A stretch of 45,882 nucleotides of DNA from Aquificaceae bacterium. Its GTDB lineage: Bacteria; Aquificota; Aquificia; Aquificales; Aquificaceae. The notes beneath the pieces were generated by a model. That model saw only the letters and a program-made list of their open reading frames with translations. It had not been told where the DNA came from and ran no database searches. The position numbers and the translations under genes were made by a program. Shown in pieces: positions 21,737-29,304 of the stretch. Numbering within the stretch: position 1 is the stretch's first letter; every line of letters begins with the position of its first letter. Location: the NCBI GenBank assembly GCA_015487535.1, contig WFPN01000329.1, positions 1-45,882 on the forward strand. The letters are read 5' to 3'.

Positions 21737-22387
21737 ATGAAGAGCTGTGAGGGGCGTATGGTAATCAGGTTTCTGGTTGACAACGTTAAGGTGGGGCTTG
21801 AGCTAAAGAGGGTAAACATTTTTGTAGGTGAGGAAGCGAATATTTGGCTTAGCTTAGTCTTTGCGCTGATAAAGATAGCCCGCAGGGAAGAGAAACCGTT
21901 TCCCTTCCTATTTCCCGAAGCTTTTCTTCATCCTACCGCTCAAAGGGACATAGCTAATGACATGGGGCGGGCGTATAACGAAGGAAAATGGGTGTTTGTT
22001 GCAACCTACAGCCCTTACATCTTGGCACAGCTTAACAACCTCTTACTTGCAAAGAGCCTTTACAAAGAGACCCGCGAGGAAGAGATAAGGGAAAGGTATA
22101 AAGGTTTGTGGATAGATCCCGAAGACGTGGCTGTCTATGAAGTTGAATTTGGGCGAGTAAAAAACCTGATAGACGAAGAGGGACTGATAGAGGCAGGGGC
22201 GATAGATGCGGTTTCGGATGAGATAGTAAAGGAGATGGACTGGATGTTGGAAGTAGCCTATGGAGGTAGGGAAAGTGGCGAGGCGGGGACGCCGCAAGGG
22301 GAAGGGGAAAGGAGACACCCTCCCATCCCCGCTGACCCTTCCCCAACTACCAAGGCGGGGGCGCCCCGCCTGTTGAAAAGGAGGTGA
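21737..22387 (+). CDS. Degenerate ABC/OLD-type ATPase-like protein lacking Walker A
   Basis: 216 aa. LFPEAFLHPTAQRDIANDM followed by VFVATYSPYILAQLNNLL has the layout of the Walker B, D-loop and switch region of AAA_15/OLD-type ABC ATPases (EEPE..LHP..Q...., TTHSP.I...NN). The N-terminal VNIFVGEEANIWLSLVFALI stands where Walker A (G.N..GKS) should be, but lacks it. The switch His is replaced by Tyr. It is therefore a shrunken, probably non-hydrolysing relative that could act as a regulator or decoy. The C-terminal 40 residues are Gly/Pro/Arg-rich, coded by GC-rich DNA with hairpins. GAGGAGGG precedes the ATG. Confidence 0.55.
   Translation: MKSCEGRMVIRFLVDNVKVGLELKRVNIFVGEEANIWLSLVFALIKIARREEKPFPFLFPEAFLHPTAQRDIANDMGRAYNEGKWVFVATYSPYILAQLNNLLLAKSLYKETREEEIRERYKGLWIDPEDVAVYEVEFGRVKNLIDEEGLIEAGAIDAVSDEIVKEMDWMLEVAYGGRESGEAGTPQGEGERRHPPIPADPSPTTKAGAPRLLKRR
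22354..22370 (+). terminator. GC hairpin at the end of the ATPase-like gene
   Basis: GGCGGGG and CCCCGCC form a perfect 7-bp stem with a GCG loop, just inside the 3' end of the preceding gene. No T-run follows, so it may attenuate or protect transcripts rather than terminate them. Confidence 0.4.
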
Positions 22388-22390
22388 AAG

Positions 22391-22606
22391 ATGGGAGAGG
22401 TTAAGTTTAGGATATGGAACGGAAAGGAGTGGCTAAAGGACGAAGACGGAGCAGCTAAATACGTAATAGACCGAGAGGGGAATGCCCTTTTTGTGAAGGC
22501 AGGTGATTTTGAAGATGTGGTGCTACCCGTTGAAGAAGCTGAGGTTTCCTTATGCACAGGGCTTAAAGACAAGAACGGAAAGGATATATACGAGAATGAG
22601 ACTTAA
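22391..22606 (+). CDS. YopX-like small protein
   Basis: 71 aa. KFRIWNGKEWL at the start and TGLKDKNGKDIYEN at the end match the two signatures of the phage YopX family (FR.W....., TGL.D.NG..IYE.D). Typical YopX proteins continue 40-60 residues beyond IYEGD; this one stops after ENET. The next small frame starts 11 bp before that stop, so the C-terminal domain may have been lost or split by a frameshift. Function is unknown in all family members. AAGGAGG precedes the ATG. Confidence 0.65.
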   Translation: MGEVKFRIWNGKEWLKDEDGAAKYVIDREGNALFVKAGDFEDVVLPVEEAEVSLCTGLKDKNGKDIYENET

Positions 22607-22712
22607 GGCGGTTTTCAAAGAGCTTGACATAGTACTCCAGCTTTGGGAAAAGGGAGATAAAGTTCAGATTCATGAGAAGCCTTGCGGTCTTTGCGAGGAG
22701 GGAAAGATATGA
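22596..22712 (+). CDS. Very small protein, possibly the split-off end of YopX
   Basis: 38 codons, in a different frame from the YopX-like gene and overlapping its end and the start of the next gene. It reads MRLKAVFKELDIVLQLWEKG and ends PCGLCEEGKI. The position matches the missing YopX C-terminal part, but the sequence is not a convincing match. There is no clear ribosome site; translation would depend on coupling. Confidence 0.35.
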   Translation: MRLKAVFKELDIVLQLWEKGDKVQIHEKPCGLCEEGKI

Positions 22713-23074
22713 GGTTTAAACCCGTTCCCATAACCCAAAAGGAGTTCGAGAGATTTTTTGAGGAAAGACTTAGGAAATGTAAAGAGACTCTTATTATCAA
22801 AGCAAGAGAATACGCTTCCGATACTGACAAGGCACACAACTTTAACGAAGCAGGCAGAATGATGAACATGAGGCCAGAGCAAATAGCCTTTATGTACATG
22901 ATGAAACACTTCCAATCTCTGACGGACATAGTAATGAACGGGAAGCAGGTATCTAAAGAAGTATGGGACGAAAAAGTGGGAGATCTCCTGAACTACTGGT
23001 TCTTGATAGATGCCATTGTGCAAAAAGTGTATGAGGGACTGAAAAATACCTCTACACCTGTTGGAGGTAGATAG
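22709..23074 (+). CDS. Helical phage protein of the DUF1599/Nmad1-like type
   Basis: 121 aa from ATG 22709 with GAGGAGGG upstream. The pattern KAREYASDTDKAHNFNEAGR, then EQIAFMYMMKHFQSLTDIV and DEKVGDLLNYWFLIDAIV, recalls small all-helical phage proteins related to MazG/DUF1599 (linked to nucleotide modification). They share a K..EY....D...NF start and a D..NY end. A nucleotide-pool role is possible but not shown. The family assignment is from memory and tentative. Confidence 0.55.
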   Translation: MRFKPVPITQKEFERFFEERLRKCKETLIIKAREYASDTDKAHNFNEAGRMMNMRPEQIAFMYMMKHFQSLTDIVMNGKQVSKEVWDEKVGDLLNYWFLIDAIVQKVYEGLKNTSTPVGGR

Positions 23075-23076
23075 CC

Positions 23077-23298
23077 ATGGACATAACCTGGCACATTACG
23101 GGGAATTACAAGGCTGGATGGAAGGTCGTGGCTGAGAACAGGCATGTGAGAGTGGAGGTGGAAGGTAGAGATTTACACAGAGCTGTTAAAGAGGCGGAAG
23201 GGAAGATAGTTAGCGAGACCCGAGCTATTACCAGAAAAACCTTTGTTACACATCAGCCAGAATTGCATATGCCCCTTGACAGACATAATCACGATTAG
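23077..23298 (+). CDS. Unknown small protein
   Basis: 73 aa (WHITGNYKAGWKVVAENRHV, then HRAVKEAEGKIVSETRAITR), a beta-beta-alpha pattern without a recognised family. TTGGAGG precedes ATG 23077. Its last codons run through palindrome copy 4, so it closes the accessory operon. Confidence 0.5.
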   Translation: MDITWHITGNYKAGWKVVAENRHVRVEVEGRDLHRAVKEAEGKIVSETRAITRKTFVTHQPELHMPLDRHNHD

Positions 23299-23307
23299 AA
23301 TGTTATA
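23276..23307 (+). promoter_or_regulatory. Palindromic promoter/operator motif, copy 4
   Basis: AATCAC-N9-GTTATA at 23287-23307, with a perfect TTGACA at 23276-23281. It lies just before the terminase genes. The 31-bp leader to the small-terminase ATG is longer than for the other copies. Confidence 0.65.
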
Positions 23308-23337
23308 AAGGTACGCACGTGTAACAGGATAGTAGCA

Positions 23338-23898
23338 ATGCCAGGGCGACGCAAGTATGACTGGGATAAGGCTCGGGAGATGTATGTGGAGGGCATTCCT
23401 GATGGTAAGGATGGTGTGCGATTCCCGACACTTGAAGAGATAGCCAGTATCCTCGGGTGTGCTCCTTCGCTTGTTCGCAGGAGGGCTGCACGGGAGAGGT
23501 GGAGTTATCAGAGGGAGCTGTACAAGAGGCAGCTGGAGGAGGAGAGAAGGAAGAGGAAGATAGCTAAATTTCTGGAAGACATATCTGAGGTTGACAGCAG
23601 GCTTATAAGCCTTGTGAAGTTTGTTAGTGCAGAAATAATCAAGTTTGCTGGGGAGAAGGCAAGGCGGGGCGAACCTTTAACATTGAAAGAGGCGGAGAAG
23701 ATAGCGGCCGTTTCCGAAAAGCTTCAGAGAGTCATTAATATCATGAAGGGAGAACCCACGGATATTGTTAAAAGCGTCGTGGATGATGTTAGTTCGTTGA
23801 TAGACGACCCCGAATTCAGCGCCGTGGTTACACAAGCCGTCAGGGAGTATGTGAACAGGAAAGCTCTTACCAAAAGGAGGAAGAGTGGGGATCAATGA
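23338..23898 (+). CDS. terS: Terminase small subunit
   Basis: 186 aa. The N-terminus has a helix-turn-helix like those of small terminases (TLEEIASILGCAPSLVRRRA, then RERWSYQRE), followed by a long coiled-coil helix and a helical C-terminal part. It would recognise the packaging site on the phage genome and deliver it to the large subunit. It directly precedes the large-subunit gene with a 4-bp overlap. The ribosome site is weak (AGGA about 10 bp upstream of the ATG). Confidence 0.8.
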   Translation: MPGRRKYDWDKAREMYVEGIPDGKDGVRFPTLEEIASILGCAPSLVRRRAARERWSYQRELYKRQLEEERRKRKIAKFLEDISEVDSRLISLVKFVSAEIIKFAGEKARRGEPLTLKEAEKIAAVSEKLQRVINIMKGEPTDIVKSVVDDVSSLIDDPEFSAVVTQAVREYVNRKALTKRRKSGDQ

Positions 23899-25688
23899 AG
23901 AATGATGTCATTGCCTACACGGCCAAGCTTCTGTACGAAGAGACGTACGTGGACGTAGAGGAGTTTGTGAACGAGCATCTCGGCCTTAGGGGGCAGATTT
24001 GGGACAAGCTTATCGACTTGATGATAGATGTTTGGCATGGAGGCGATTATTTTCTCGTTGTCATCGATGGAGGTATAGGATGGGGTAAGTCAACGTTTGC
24101 AAAGGTGAGCCTGCTCTATCTCTTTTACAACGCTATCGTGTTGAAAAATCCCCAAGGTGTTCTCGGGTTTGTTAAGGGGACTGAGCTCCCTATCTTACTG
24201 GTCGGGGAGACGAAGCAGCAGGCGAAGCATATCCTCTTTAATGACATAAAGACCATGATGGCCAGCTCTCCTTATTTCAGGAAGAAGATAGAGAAGAAGG
24301 AAATAGTGTTCTACGAGTCCAAGGATGGGGGGGAGATAAGGCATGTGAGCAAGAACGTAGTGATAGTTCCGAGGGGGATAGACGATACCGGGATACTCGG
24401 CCTGAACCTTATAGGGGCTGTGATGGAGGAGGTGAATTTCTGGAGCGTTCTTTTGAACAGCAAGATGGGGAAGAATTACGATACTGCACGGGAGACTTTT
24501 GAAAAACTCCACAAGAGGTTTACTTCGAGGTATGGGAATTTTGAGAGACCCCTTCCGTTTATTCCCAAGTTCTTTGTAGTTTCCTCGAACCACAGGGAGA
24601 AGGATCTCACTCTGCAATTGCATAAGGAGTATAAGGGCAAAAGGGGGTTTTACTACCTTCACATGAGGACATGGGATACGCACCCTGAGGGTTGGCACTC
24701 CCCGAAAACGTTTACGGTTTGTGTTGGGGACAAGAACCAAGAGCCGAGGATAATAGATTCCGGAGAGAGCTGCAGGGGGTGCTCTATACACCCCAGGAAA
24801 GACTACACGAACTGCGGGCACAAGCTGGAAAAGGTCCCAGAGGATTACAGGGTTGAGTTTGAGAGGAACATACTTACCGCCGTTAGGGATTTTCTCGGCT
24901 ACCCTCAGTACGCCAGCTCCCCTTTTATCGCATCGAGGGAGAGGGTTTACGCATGCATAGATGACCTTTTGTTTCATCCTTGGGAGGTCGAGGAGCTTGT
25001 TCCCCAGTTCGTATCTACGGAAAAGAGATGGAAGATACCTTTGCCAACGAGAGTGAAGGTGGTAAATCCGCAGGCTCAGAGGTTTATTCACGTTGACCTT
25101 GGGTTGAGGCACGATGCGTGCGGTTTGGCTGTTGGGCACGTCGAGAGGTTTGTTGAGGTTAAGAGGGTGGACGAGGAGGGCAACGAGTACTCTGAAAAAC
25201 TACCCTTTATAAGGGTAGACCTTATGGTGAGGATAGTTCCACCTGAAGGAGGGGAGATAGAGATAGCGGAGGTGAGGAACCTCCTTTACTTCCTCGGGAC
25301 GAAATACAGGATACATACCATCAGCTTTGACGGTTTCCAGAGTGCTGACAGCATACAGATACTCAGGAAGAGGTTCCCGAACGTTGAACTACTCTCTGTG
25401 GACAGGAGCAACGAGCCGTATGAGTTCCTCAGGAGTGCGGTGTATGAGGGCAGGATACGTTACTACAGGTATGAGCCTTTTATAGAGGAGCTCCTGGACC
25501 TTGAGTTTGACGATGTGAGAGGTAAGGTTGATCATCCTCCGGGCGGTTCCAAGGATGTTGCGGACGCTGTGGCCGGGGTGGTGTACCACTGTATGAAGAG
25601 GGCGAAGCTCTCGGTTCCGACGAAGATAGAGAGAGGCTACCCCTCCTTAGGAGAAAAGCCTTGGTGGGAAGACTTGAGACATCTTTGA
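23895..25688 (+). CDS. terL: Terminase large subunit
   Basis: 597 aa packaging motor and nuclease. ATPase: IDGGIGWGKSTFAKV (Walker A, 57-71), LIGAVMEEVNFW (Walker B with E178/E179) and VVSSNHRE (coupling motif). RNase H-like nuclease acids: D401 in FIHVDLGLRHDACG, D479 in ISFDGFQS, and D554/D557 in GSKDVADAVAG. Between the domains, C276, C293-x-x-C296 and C307 form a probable zinc-binding insertion, unusual for this family. It could tie the two domains together or brace the protein against heat. The stop abuts palindrome copy 5. Confidence 0.93.
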   Translation: MKNDVIAYTAKLLYEETYVDVEEFVNEHLGLRGQIWDKLIDLMIDVWHGGDYFLVVIDGGIGWGKSTFAKVSLLYLFYNAIVLKNPQGVLGFVKGTELPILLVGETKQQAKHILFNDIKTMMASSPYFRKKIEKKEIVFYESKDGGEIRHVSKNVVIVPRGIDDTGILGLNLIGAVMEEVNFWSVLLNSKMGKNYDTARETFEKLHKRFTSRYGNFERPLPFIPKFFVVSSNHREKDLTLQLHKEYKGKRGFYYLHMRTWDTHPEGWHSPKTFTVCVGDKNQEPRIIDSGESCRGCSIHPRKDYTNCGHKLEKVPEDYRVEFERNILTAVRDFLGYPQYASSPFIASRERVYACIDDLLFHPWEVEELVPQFVSTEKRWKIPLPTRVKVVNPQAQRFIHVDLGLRHDACGLAVGHVERFVEVKRVDEEGNEYSEKLPFIRVDLMVRIVPPEGGEIEIAEVRNLLYFLGTKYRIHTISFDGFQSADSIQILRKRFPNVELLSVDRSNEPYEFLRSAVYEGRIRYYRYEPFIEELLDLEFDDVRGKVDHPPGGSKDVADAVAGVVYHCMKRAKLSVPTKIERGYPSLGEKPWWEDLRHL

Positions 25689-25707
25689 TTACGATTAGTA
25701 TGTTATT
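25674..25707 (+). promoter_or_regulatory. Palindromic promoter/operator motif, copy 5
   Basis: GATTAC-N9-GTTATT at 25687-25707 is the least symmetrical copy in its left arm. TTGAGA lies at 25674-25679 and TAGTAT at 25696-25701. GGGAGGT and the portal ATG follow. Confidence 0.6.
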
Positions 25708-25721
25708 AGTGGGAGGTACCG

Positions 25722-26885
25722 ATGTTCTTCAAATGGGATAAAGAAGTACGGAACCTGTCCAGAAAGCTTCCCAAGCCCAAGCTGTCAGAGTACGACAAGA
25801 TGGCTGAGTATCCGTACGTTTACTCTGCCTTGCTGCTTTACACTGAAGAGATACTTCAGGTCAACCCAGATACCGGCCGCATATACGAGGTTGAGACGGA
25901 TAACAAGAGGGTCAATGATCTGGTTGCTCGGCTGGAGGATTCTGGGTTTGAGACTACCCTCAATATAGCGGTTTTCAACGCCTGTAAATACGGAGAGTTC
26001 GCTGTGGTTTTTGATGGAAAGGACTCTCTTAGGTTGATCTCTCCGAAGAACTACGAACTTGACTCCGAGGGCAAGCTTATTGTGAAAGAAGGGAGGAGCG
26101 AGAGGGAAACGTTGGAACCTGAGATGTACTCACGCTTGGCTTTTTTGACGGACATAGAGGATCAGCCCTACGGTACTTCTGTGCTTAAACCCGCCAGGAG
26201 GGTTTGGAAGAACCTCAAGCTCCTCGAGGAGTCTCTCCTCGTTTACAGACTGACGAGGGCTCCTCAGAGGTATGCGTTCTACATATACGTTGGAGATAAG
26301 ACGCCCGAAGAGGCTTTGGACTACGTGAATCAGCTGAGGATGGATATAAAGAGGAGGAGGTTGATAGACGAGAGGACCGGGGAGCTCAGGAGGGAACCCG
26401 GTTTCTTGAGCATAGAGGATGACTTCTTCATACCTGTGTGGGAAGAGGGGAAGGAGACGAGGATAGACGTCCTTTCTGGGGCTTCCAACGTTGCGGATAT
26501 TGCCGATGTTGAGTACTTCCTTTCCCAGTTCTTCGGTGCCTTGAGGATACCTAAGGCGTACATGGGTAACGAGTACGATGTGAACAGGGCAACCCTCGTT
26601 ATGCAGGATGTGAGGTTTGCGAGGACTATAAAGAGGCTCCAGAAGTTCGTGCAGGGGTGGCTTGAGGACCTCTTTACGAAGTTCGCTATGCGCAACGGTA
26701 TAGAGGAGCCTTCTGTTAGAGTGAAGATGTTCTTTCCGAACATAGACGATGCTATGAGGCTTGAGTACTTGATGAATAAGGCTGATTTGATAGACAGGAT
26801 GTCTAACTTGAGGGATGCGGAGGGGAATCCTTTGTTCGACCGAAGTGAGCTCAAGTCTATGTGGGGAGGGGAAGATGCACGGTAG
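25722..26885 (+). CDS. Portal protein, T4 gp20-like
   Basis: 387 aa. The dodecameric portal is the DNA gate of the head. The T4-type signature is seen in LLVYRLTRAPQRYAFYIYVG, then TGELRREPGFLSIEDDFFIPV, then DVLSGASNVADIADVEYFLS and FFGALRIPKAYMG. It is shorter than T4 gp20 (~520 aa), lacking much of the wing and crown. GGGAGGT precedes ATG 25722. It overlaps the next gene by 11 bp. Confidence 0.88.
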   Translation: MFFKWDKEVRNLSRKLPKPKLSEYDKMAEYPYVYSALLLYTEEILQVNPDTGRIYEVETDNKRVNDLVARLEDSGFETTLNIAVFNACKYGEFAVVFDGKDSLRLISPKNYELDSEGKLIVKEGRSERETLEPEMYSRLAFLTDIEDQPYGTSVLKPARRVWKNLKLLEESLLVYRLTRAPQRYAFYIYVGDKTPEEALDYVNQLRMDIKRRRLIDERTGELRREPGFLSIEDDFFIPVWEEGKETRIDVLSGASNVADIADVEYFLSQFFGALRIPKAYMGNEYDVNRATLVMQDVRFARTIKRLQKFVQGWLEDLFTKFAMRNGIEEPSVRVKMFFPNIDDAMRLEYLMNKADLIDRMSNLRDAEGNPLFDRSELKSMWGGEDAR

Positions 26886-27681
26886 GTGGAACGAGCTTCC
26901 CGTGTTTGACTTTGTTGAGGTCGAAGGCCCTCTTGTAGAGGGCAAGTCTCTTGGGTGGAAGCTCAAGTGGGATGGGGATAAGAGGGCAAAGCTTCTGGGT
27001 ATGGCTGTCAAGCTTGGAGACCACATAAAGGACATAAAGAGGAGGAAGGCTAAGAATGCGAGGGCGAAGTTTTTGAGCTTGAAGGCTGACCTTGAGCGGA
27101 AAGGATGGGCGGTTATAAGCGACTTTATAGAGGGACGGCTGAGCAAGGAGGAGGCGGAGAAGCTGCTCAGGAGGGAGCTTAAACAGGCTTACAGGAGAGC
27201 TTTTGAGCTTGGGCATGAGAGCTCCGGGATGTCGGACTGGGTCGAGCTGACCGATAGGGATCTTGAGTGGCTCGAGAGCGCCTACAGGGAGGAGGTTGGG
27301 TACCTTAAGAGATTCTTGGACGATGTGGATGCTGGTCGGGGGGCTATGGACTACAGGAAGAGGTGGAGGATGTACGTTGATACTCTCGAACATGTGTTCT
27401 TCAGCGGGAAGATGGTCTCCGTACCGGAGGGTTTTGTTATCGACTGGGTTATGAACAGGCTGGCGGAGCACTGTGAGGGATGCGAGATCCTGAAGAAGAA
27501 CTCTCCCTACACGAGGAACTCCCTGCCGACAGTCCCCAAGGCTGGAGCCACACCGTGTCTGTCTAACTGTAGGTGCAGGCTCAGGGTCAGGAAGCCGAGA
27601 TCTCTCGAGGAGTATAAGGCCGCTGATAGGAAGAACAGGAGGAGCCTGCTTCGCCTGCTTAAAAAGGTGAAGGGAGGGTGA
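26875..27681 (+). CDS. Mu F-like minor head protein
   Basis: 268 aa from ATG 26875, with GGAGGGG upstream. The helical body ends in a zinc-binding tail: HCEGCEILKKNSPYTRNSL, then ATPCLSNCRCRLRV (C200, C203, C228, C232, C234). That is the C-terminal signature of phage Mu gpF/SPP1 gp7-type head-morphogenesis proteins (CP.C......LP.P......C...CRC). It probably sits inside the head near the portal and takes part in assembly or DNA delivery. Its location directly behind the portal gene is typical. Confidence 0.8.
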   Translation: MHGRWNELPVFDFVEVEGPLVEGKSLGWKLKWDGDKRAKLLGMAVKLGDHIKDIKRRKAKNARAKFLSLKADLERKGWAVISDFIEGRLSKEEAEKLLRRELKQAYRRAFELGHESSGMSDWVELTDRDLEWLESAYREEVGYLKRFLDDVDAGRGAMDYRKRWRMYVDTLEHVFFSGKMVSVPEGFVIDWVMNRLAEHCEGCEILKKNSPYTRNSLPTVPKAGATPCLSNCRCRLRVRKPRSLEEYKAADRKNRRSLLRLLKKVKGG

Positions 27682-27704
27682 GCGCAAACGTTTTCGGTCG
27701 TGAG

Positions 27705-27735
27705 TTGCACGAGCAATAACGATAAATATGTTATT
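27705..27735 (+). promoter_or_regulatory. Palindromic promoter/operator motif, copy 6
   Basis: The perfect AATAAC-N9-GTTATT lies at 27715-27735. TTGCAC is at 27705-27710, and TATGTT is 16 bp further on. AGGAGG and the scaffold ATG follow. An imperfect AAACGTTT palindrome lies just upstream at 27684-27696. This is one of the few copies in a true intergenic gap (71 bp). Confidence 0.7.
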
Positions 27736-27752
27736 AATTAGGAGGTACGGGT

Positions 27753-28253
27753 ATGAAAGAGCATGCCGAGGCCATCGTTGAGTCTTTTCTTTCGTCTGGA
27801 ACCATCGACGGCGAAGCTCTTAGGGAAGCTCTTAGGGTTGGTGTGAGGAAGAGGAGGAAAAAGAGGGTAGATCCGGAGCAGAGGAGGAAGTGGAAGGAGT
27901 ATTACAGGAAGAACAAGAGGAGGATACTCAGGAGGGTGAAGCAGTGGGCCAGGAAGAACAAAGCTGCTCTCAGGCAGTATGCGAAGAAGTACAGACAGAT
28001 GTTCGGCAAGAAGGAGGGCGCCGAACCTATGACGGAGAACGTCGAGATGCTCAGGGACAGGGTTGAGGAGCTTATCTCCTTTGTTGAGGAGGTCGATGCG
28101 GACGGGACTGAGGAGCTTCTCGATCAGCTTGAGGAACTTCAGGAGATGCTCGAGGAGGTCGACGAGCTGGACGAGGAGGAGGCTGGAGAGATAGAGGAGA
28201 TGATAGACGAGATAGAGAAGGCCCTGTTGGCAATAGACTCTCAGGAGGATTGA
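27753..28253 (+). CDS. Probable scaffold/prohead core protein
   Basis: 166 aa with sharply split charge. Residues 25-95 are very basic (VRKRRKKRVDPEQRRKWKE, YYRKNKRRILRRVKQWARKN), while residues 100-166 are very acidic and coiled-coil-like (EELLDQLEELQEMLEEVDEL). Such low-complexity proteins between portal and protease genes are usually prohead core or scaffold proteins, as T4 gp67/gp68 are. The assignment is from position and composition, not homology. AGGAGG precedes the ATG. Confidence 0.6.
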   Translation: MKEHAEAIVESFLSSGTIDGEALREALRVGVRKRRKKRVDPEQRRKWKEYYRKNKRRILRRVKQWARKNKAALRQYAKKYRQMFGKKEGAEPMTENVEMLRDRVEELISFVEEVDADGTEELLDQLEELQEMLEEVDELDEEEAGEIEEMIDEIEKALLAIDSQED

Positions 28254-28254
28254 A

Positions 28255-29304
28255 ATGGGTGTTCTTGTCGAAACCACCTATATACAGCCGGAAGTTGTAA
28301 AGGAGAATAAGGACGGGAAGGAAAGGGTCAGGTTCAGGGGGGTTTTCCAGAGAGCGGACGTTGTGAACGAGAACGGGAGGAGGTACCCGAGGAAGGTCAT
28401 AGAAAAGGCTATTAAGGAGTTTGAGGAGAGGATAAAGGAAGGCAGGGCTGTCGGGACTCTCGAACACCCCCTCGACGGGATCACGAGACTCGACGCTATC
28501 AGCCACAAGATAGTCAGTCTGGAGCTCAAGGAAAGTGGAGAGGTGGTTGGGGAGTTCGAGGTGCTGGACACCTCTAAGGGGAAGGATCTCAGGGCTCTGC
28601 TGGAGGCCGGGGTTAAGATAGGGATCAGCTCGAGGGGTTTCGGTTCTACAAAGAAGGTAAAGGATGGGGACAGGGAGATAGAGGAGGTACAGGAGGACTT
28701 CAGGTTCGAGGCCTTCGACGTTGTCTATACACCTTCCACCCCGGGTGGGTGGGTTTATTTGAAGGAGTCTCTGGACAAAGCGGGGCTTGTCAGGAAGGAG
28801 GACGTTGTTTCCCTGGTGGACAGCTTGATTGGGTCTTTTGTCGAGGTAACCGAGGAGCTTGTAGAGGAGCTTCTGGAGAACGTTGAGGAGGTGTACACAG
28901 AGGAGTTCTCCGCACGTCCGGACGCAAAGGCTGTTGTTGCAGTTGAGGCGATAGCGAAGATACTCTCTCCTATAGTTCCTGAGATAGCTGAGTGGATAGC
29001 GGAGGCGAGCTGTGAGGAGAAGGAGAAGCTTCAGGAGGAACTCGAGGAGCTTCAGGGGAAGGTAAGGGAGCTTACCGTGGAGAACTACAAGCTCCAGAAG
29101 GTTGCGGAGTCCGCCTATCCCGAGGAGTTGAGGTCTTACCTGGCCGAGGCCAAAACGGTGGAAGAGGTGGACAGGCTTGTCGAGGACTTCAAGAGGAAGA
29201 AGAAGGTTTCCTTCAAGGTAGATAAAGGGAATGATAAGGGTGGTAAGGATAGGAGCATACTCGAGGAGAAACTTCAGAAATTTTCAGGCGGAGGTGTAGT
29301 GTGA
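28255..29304 (+). CDS. Prohead protease (T4 gp21/S80 type) with scaffold-like C-terminus
   Basis: 349 aa. VVNENGRRYPRKVIE, then VGTLEHPLDG (H71), ISHKIVSLEL, KIGISSRGFG (S125/S126) and FDVVYTPSTPGGW (D155) make the His-Ser protease core of the gp21 family, which trims head proteins during maturation. Residues ~170-349 are acidic with a coiled coil (KEKLQEELEELQGKVRELTV), so the protease is probably fused to its own scaffold. It overlaps the capsid gene by one base. AGGAGG precedes ATG 28255. Confidence 0.88.
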   Translation: MGVLVETTYIQPEVVKENKDGKERVRFRGVFQRADVVNENGRRYPRKVIEKAIKEFEERIKEGRAVGTLEHPLDGITRLDAISHKIVSLELKESGEVVGEFEVLDTSKGKDLRALLEAGVKIGISSRGFGSTKKVKDGDREIEEVQEDFRFEAFDVVYTPSTPGGWVYLKESLDKAGLVRKEDVVSLVDSLIGSFVEVTEELVEELLENVEEVYTEEFSARPDAKAVVAVEAIAKILSPIVPEIAEWIAEASCEEKEKLQEELEELQGKVRELTVENYKLQKVAESAYPEELRSYLAEAKTVEEVDRLVEDFKRKKKVSFKVDKGNDKGGKDRSILEEKLQKFSGGGVV

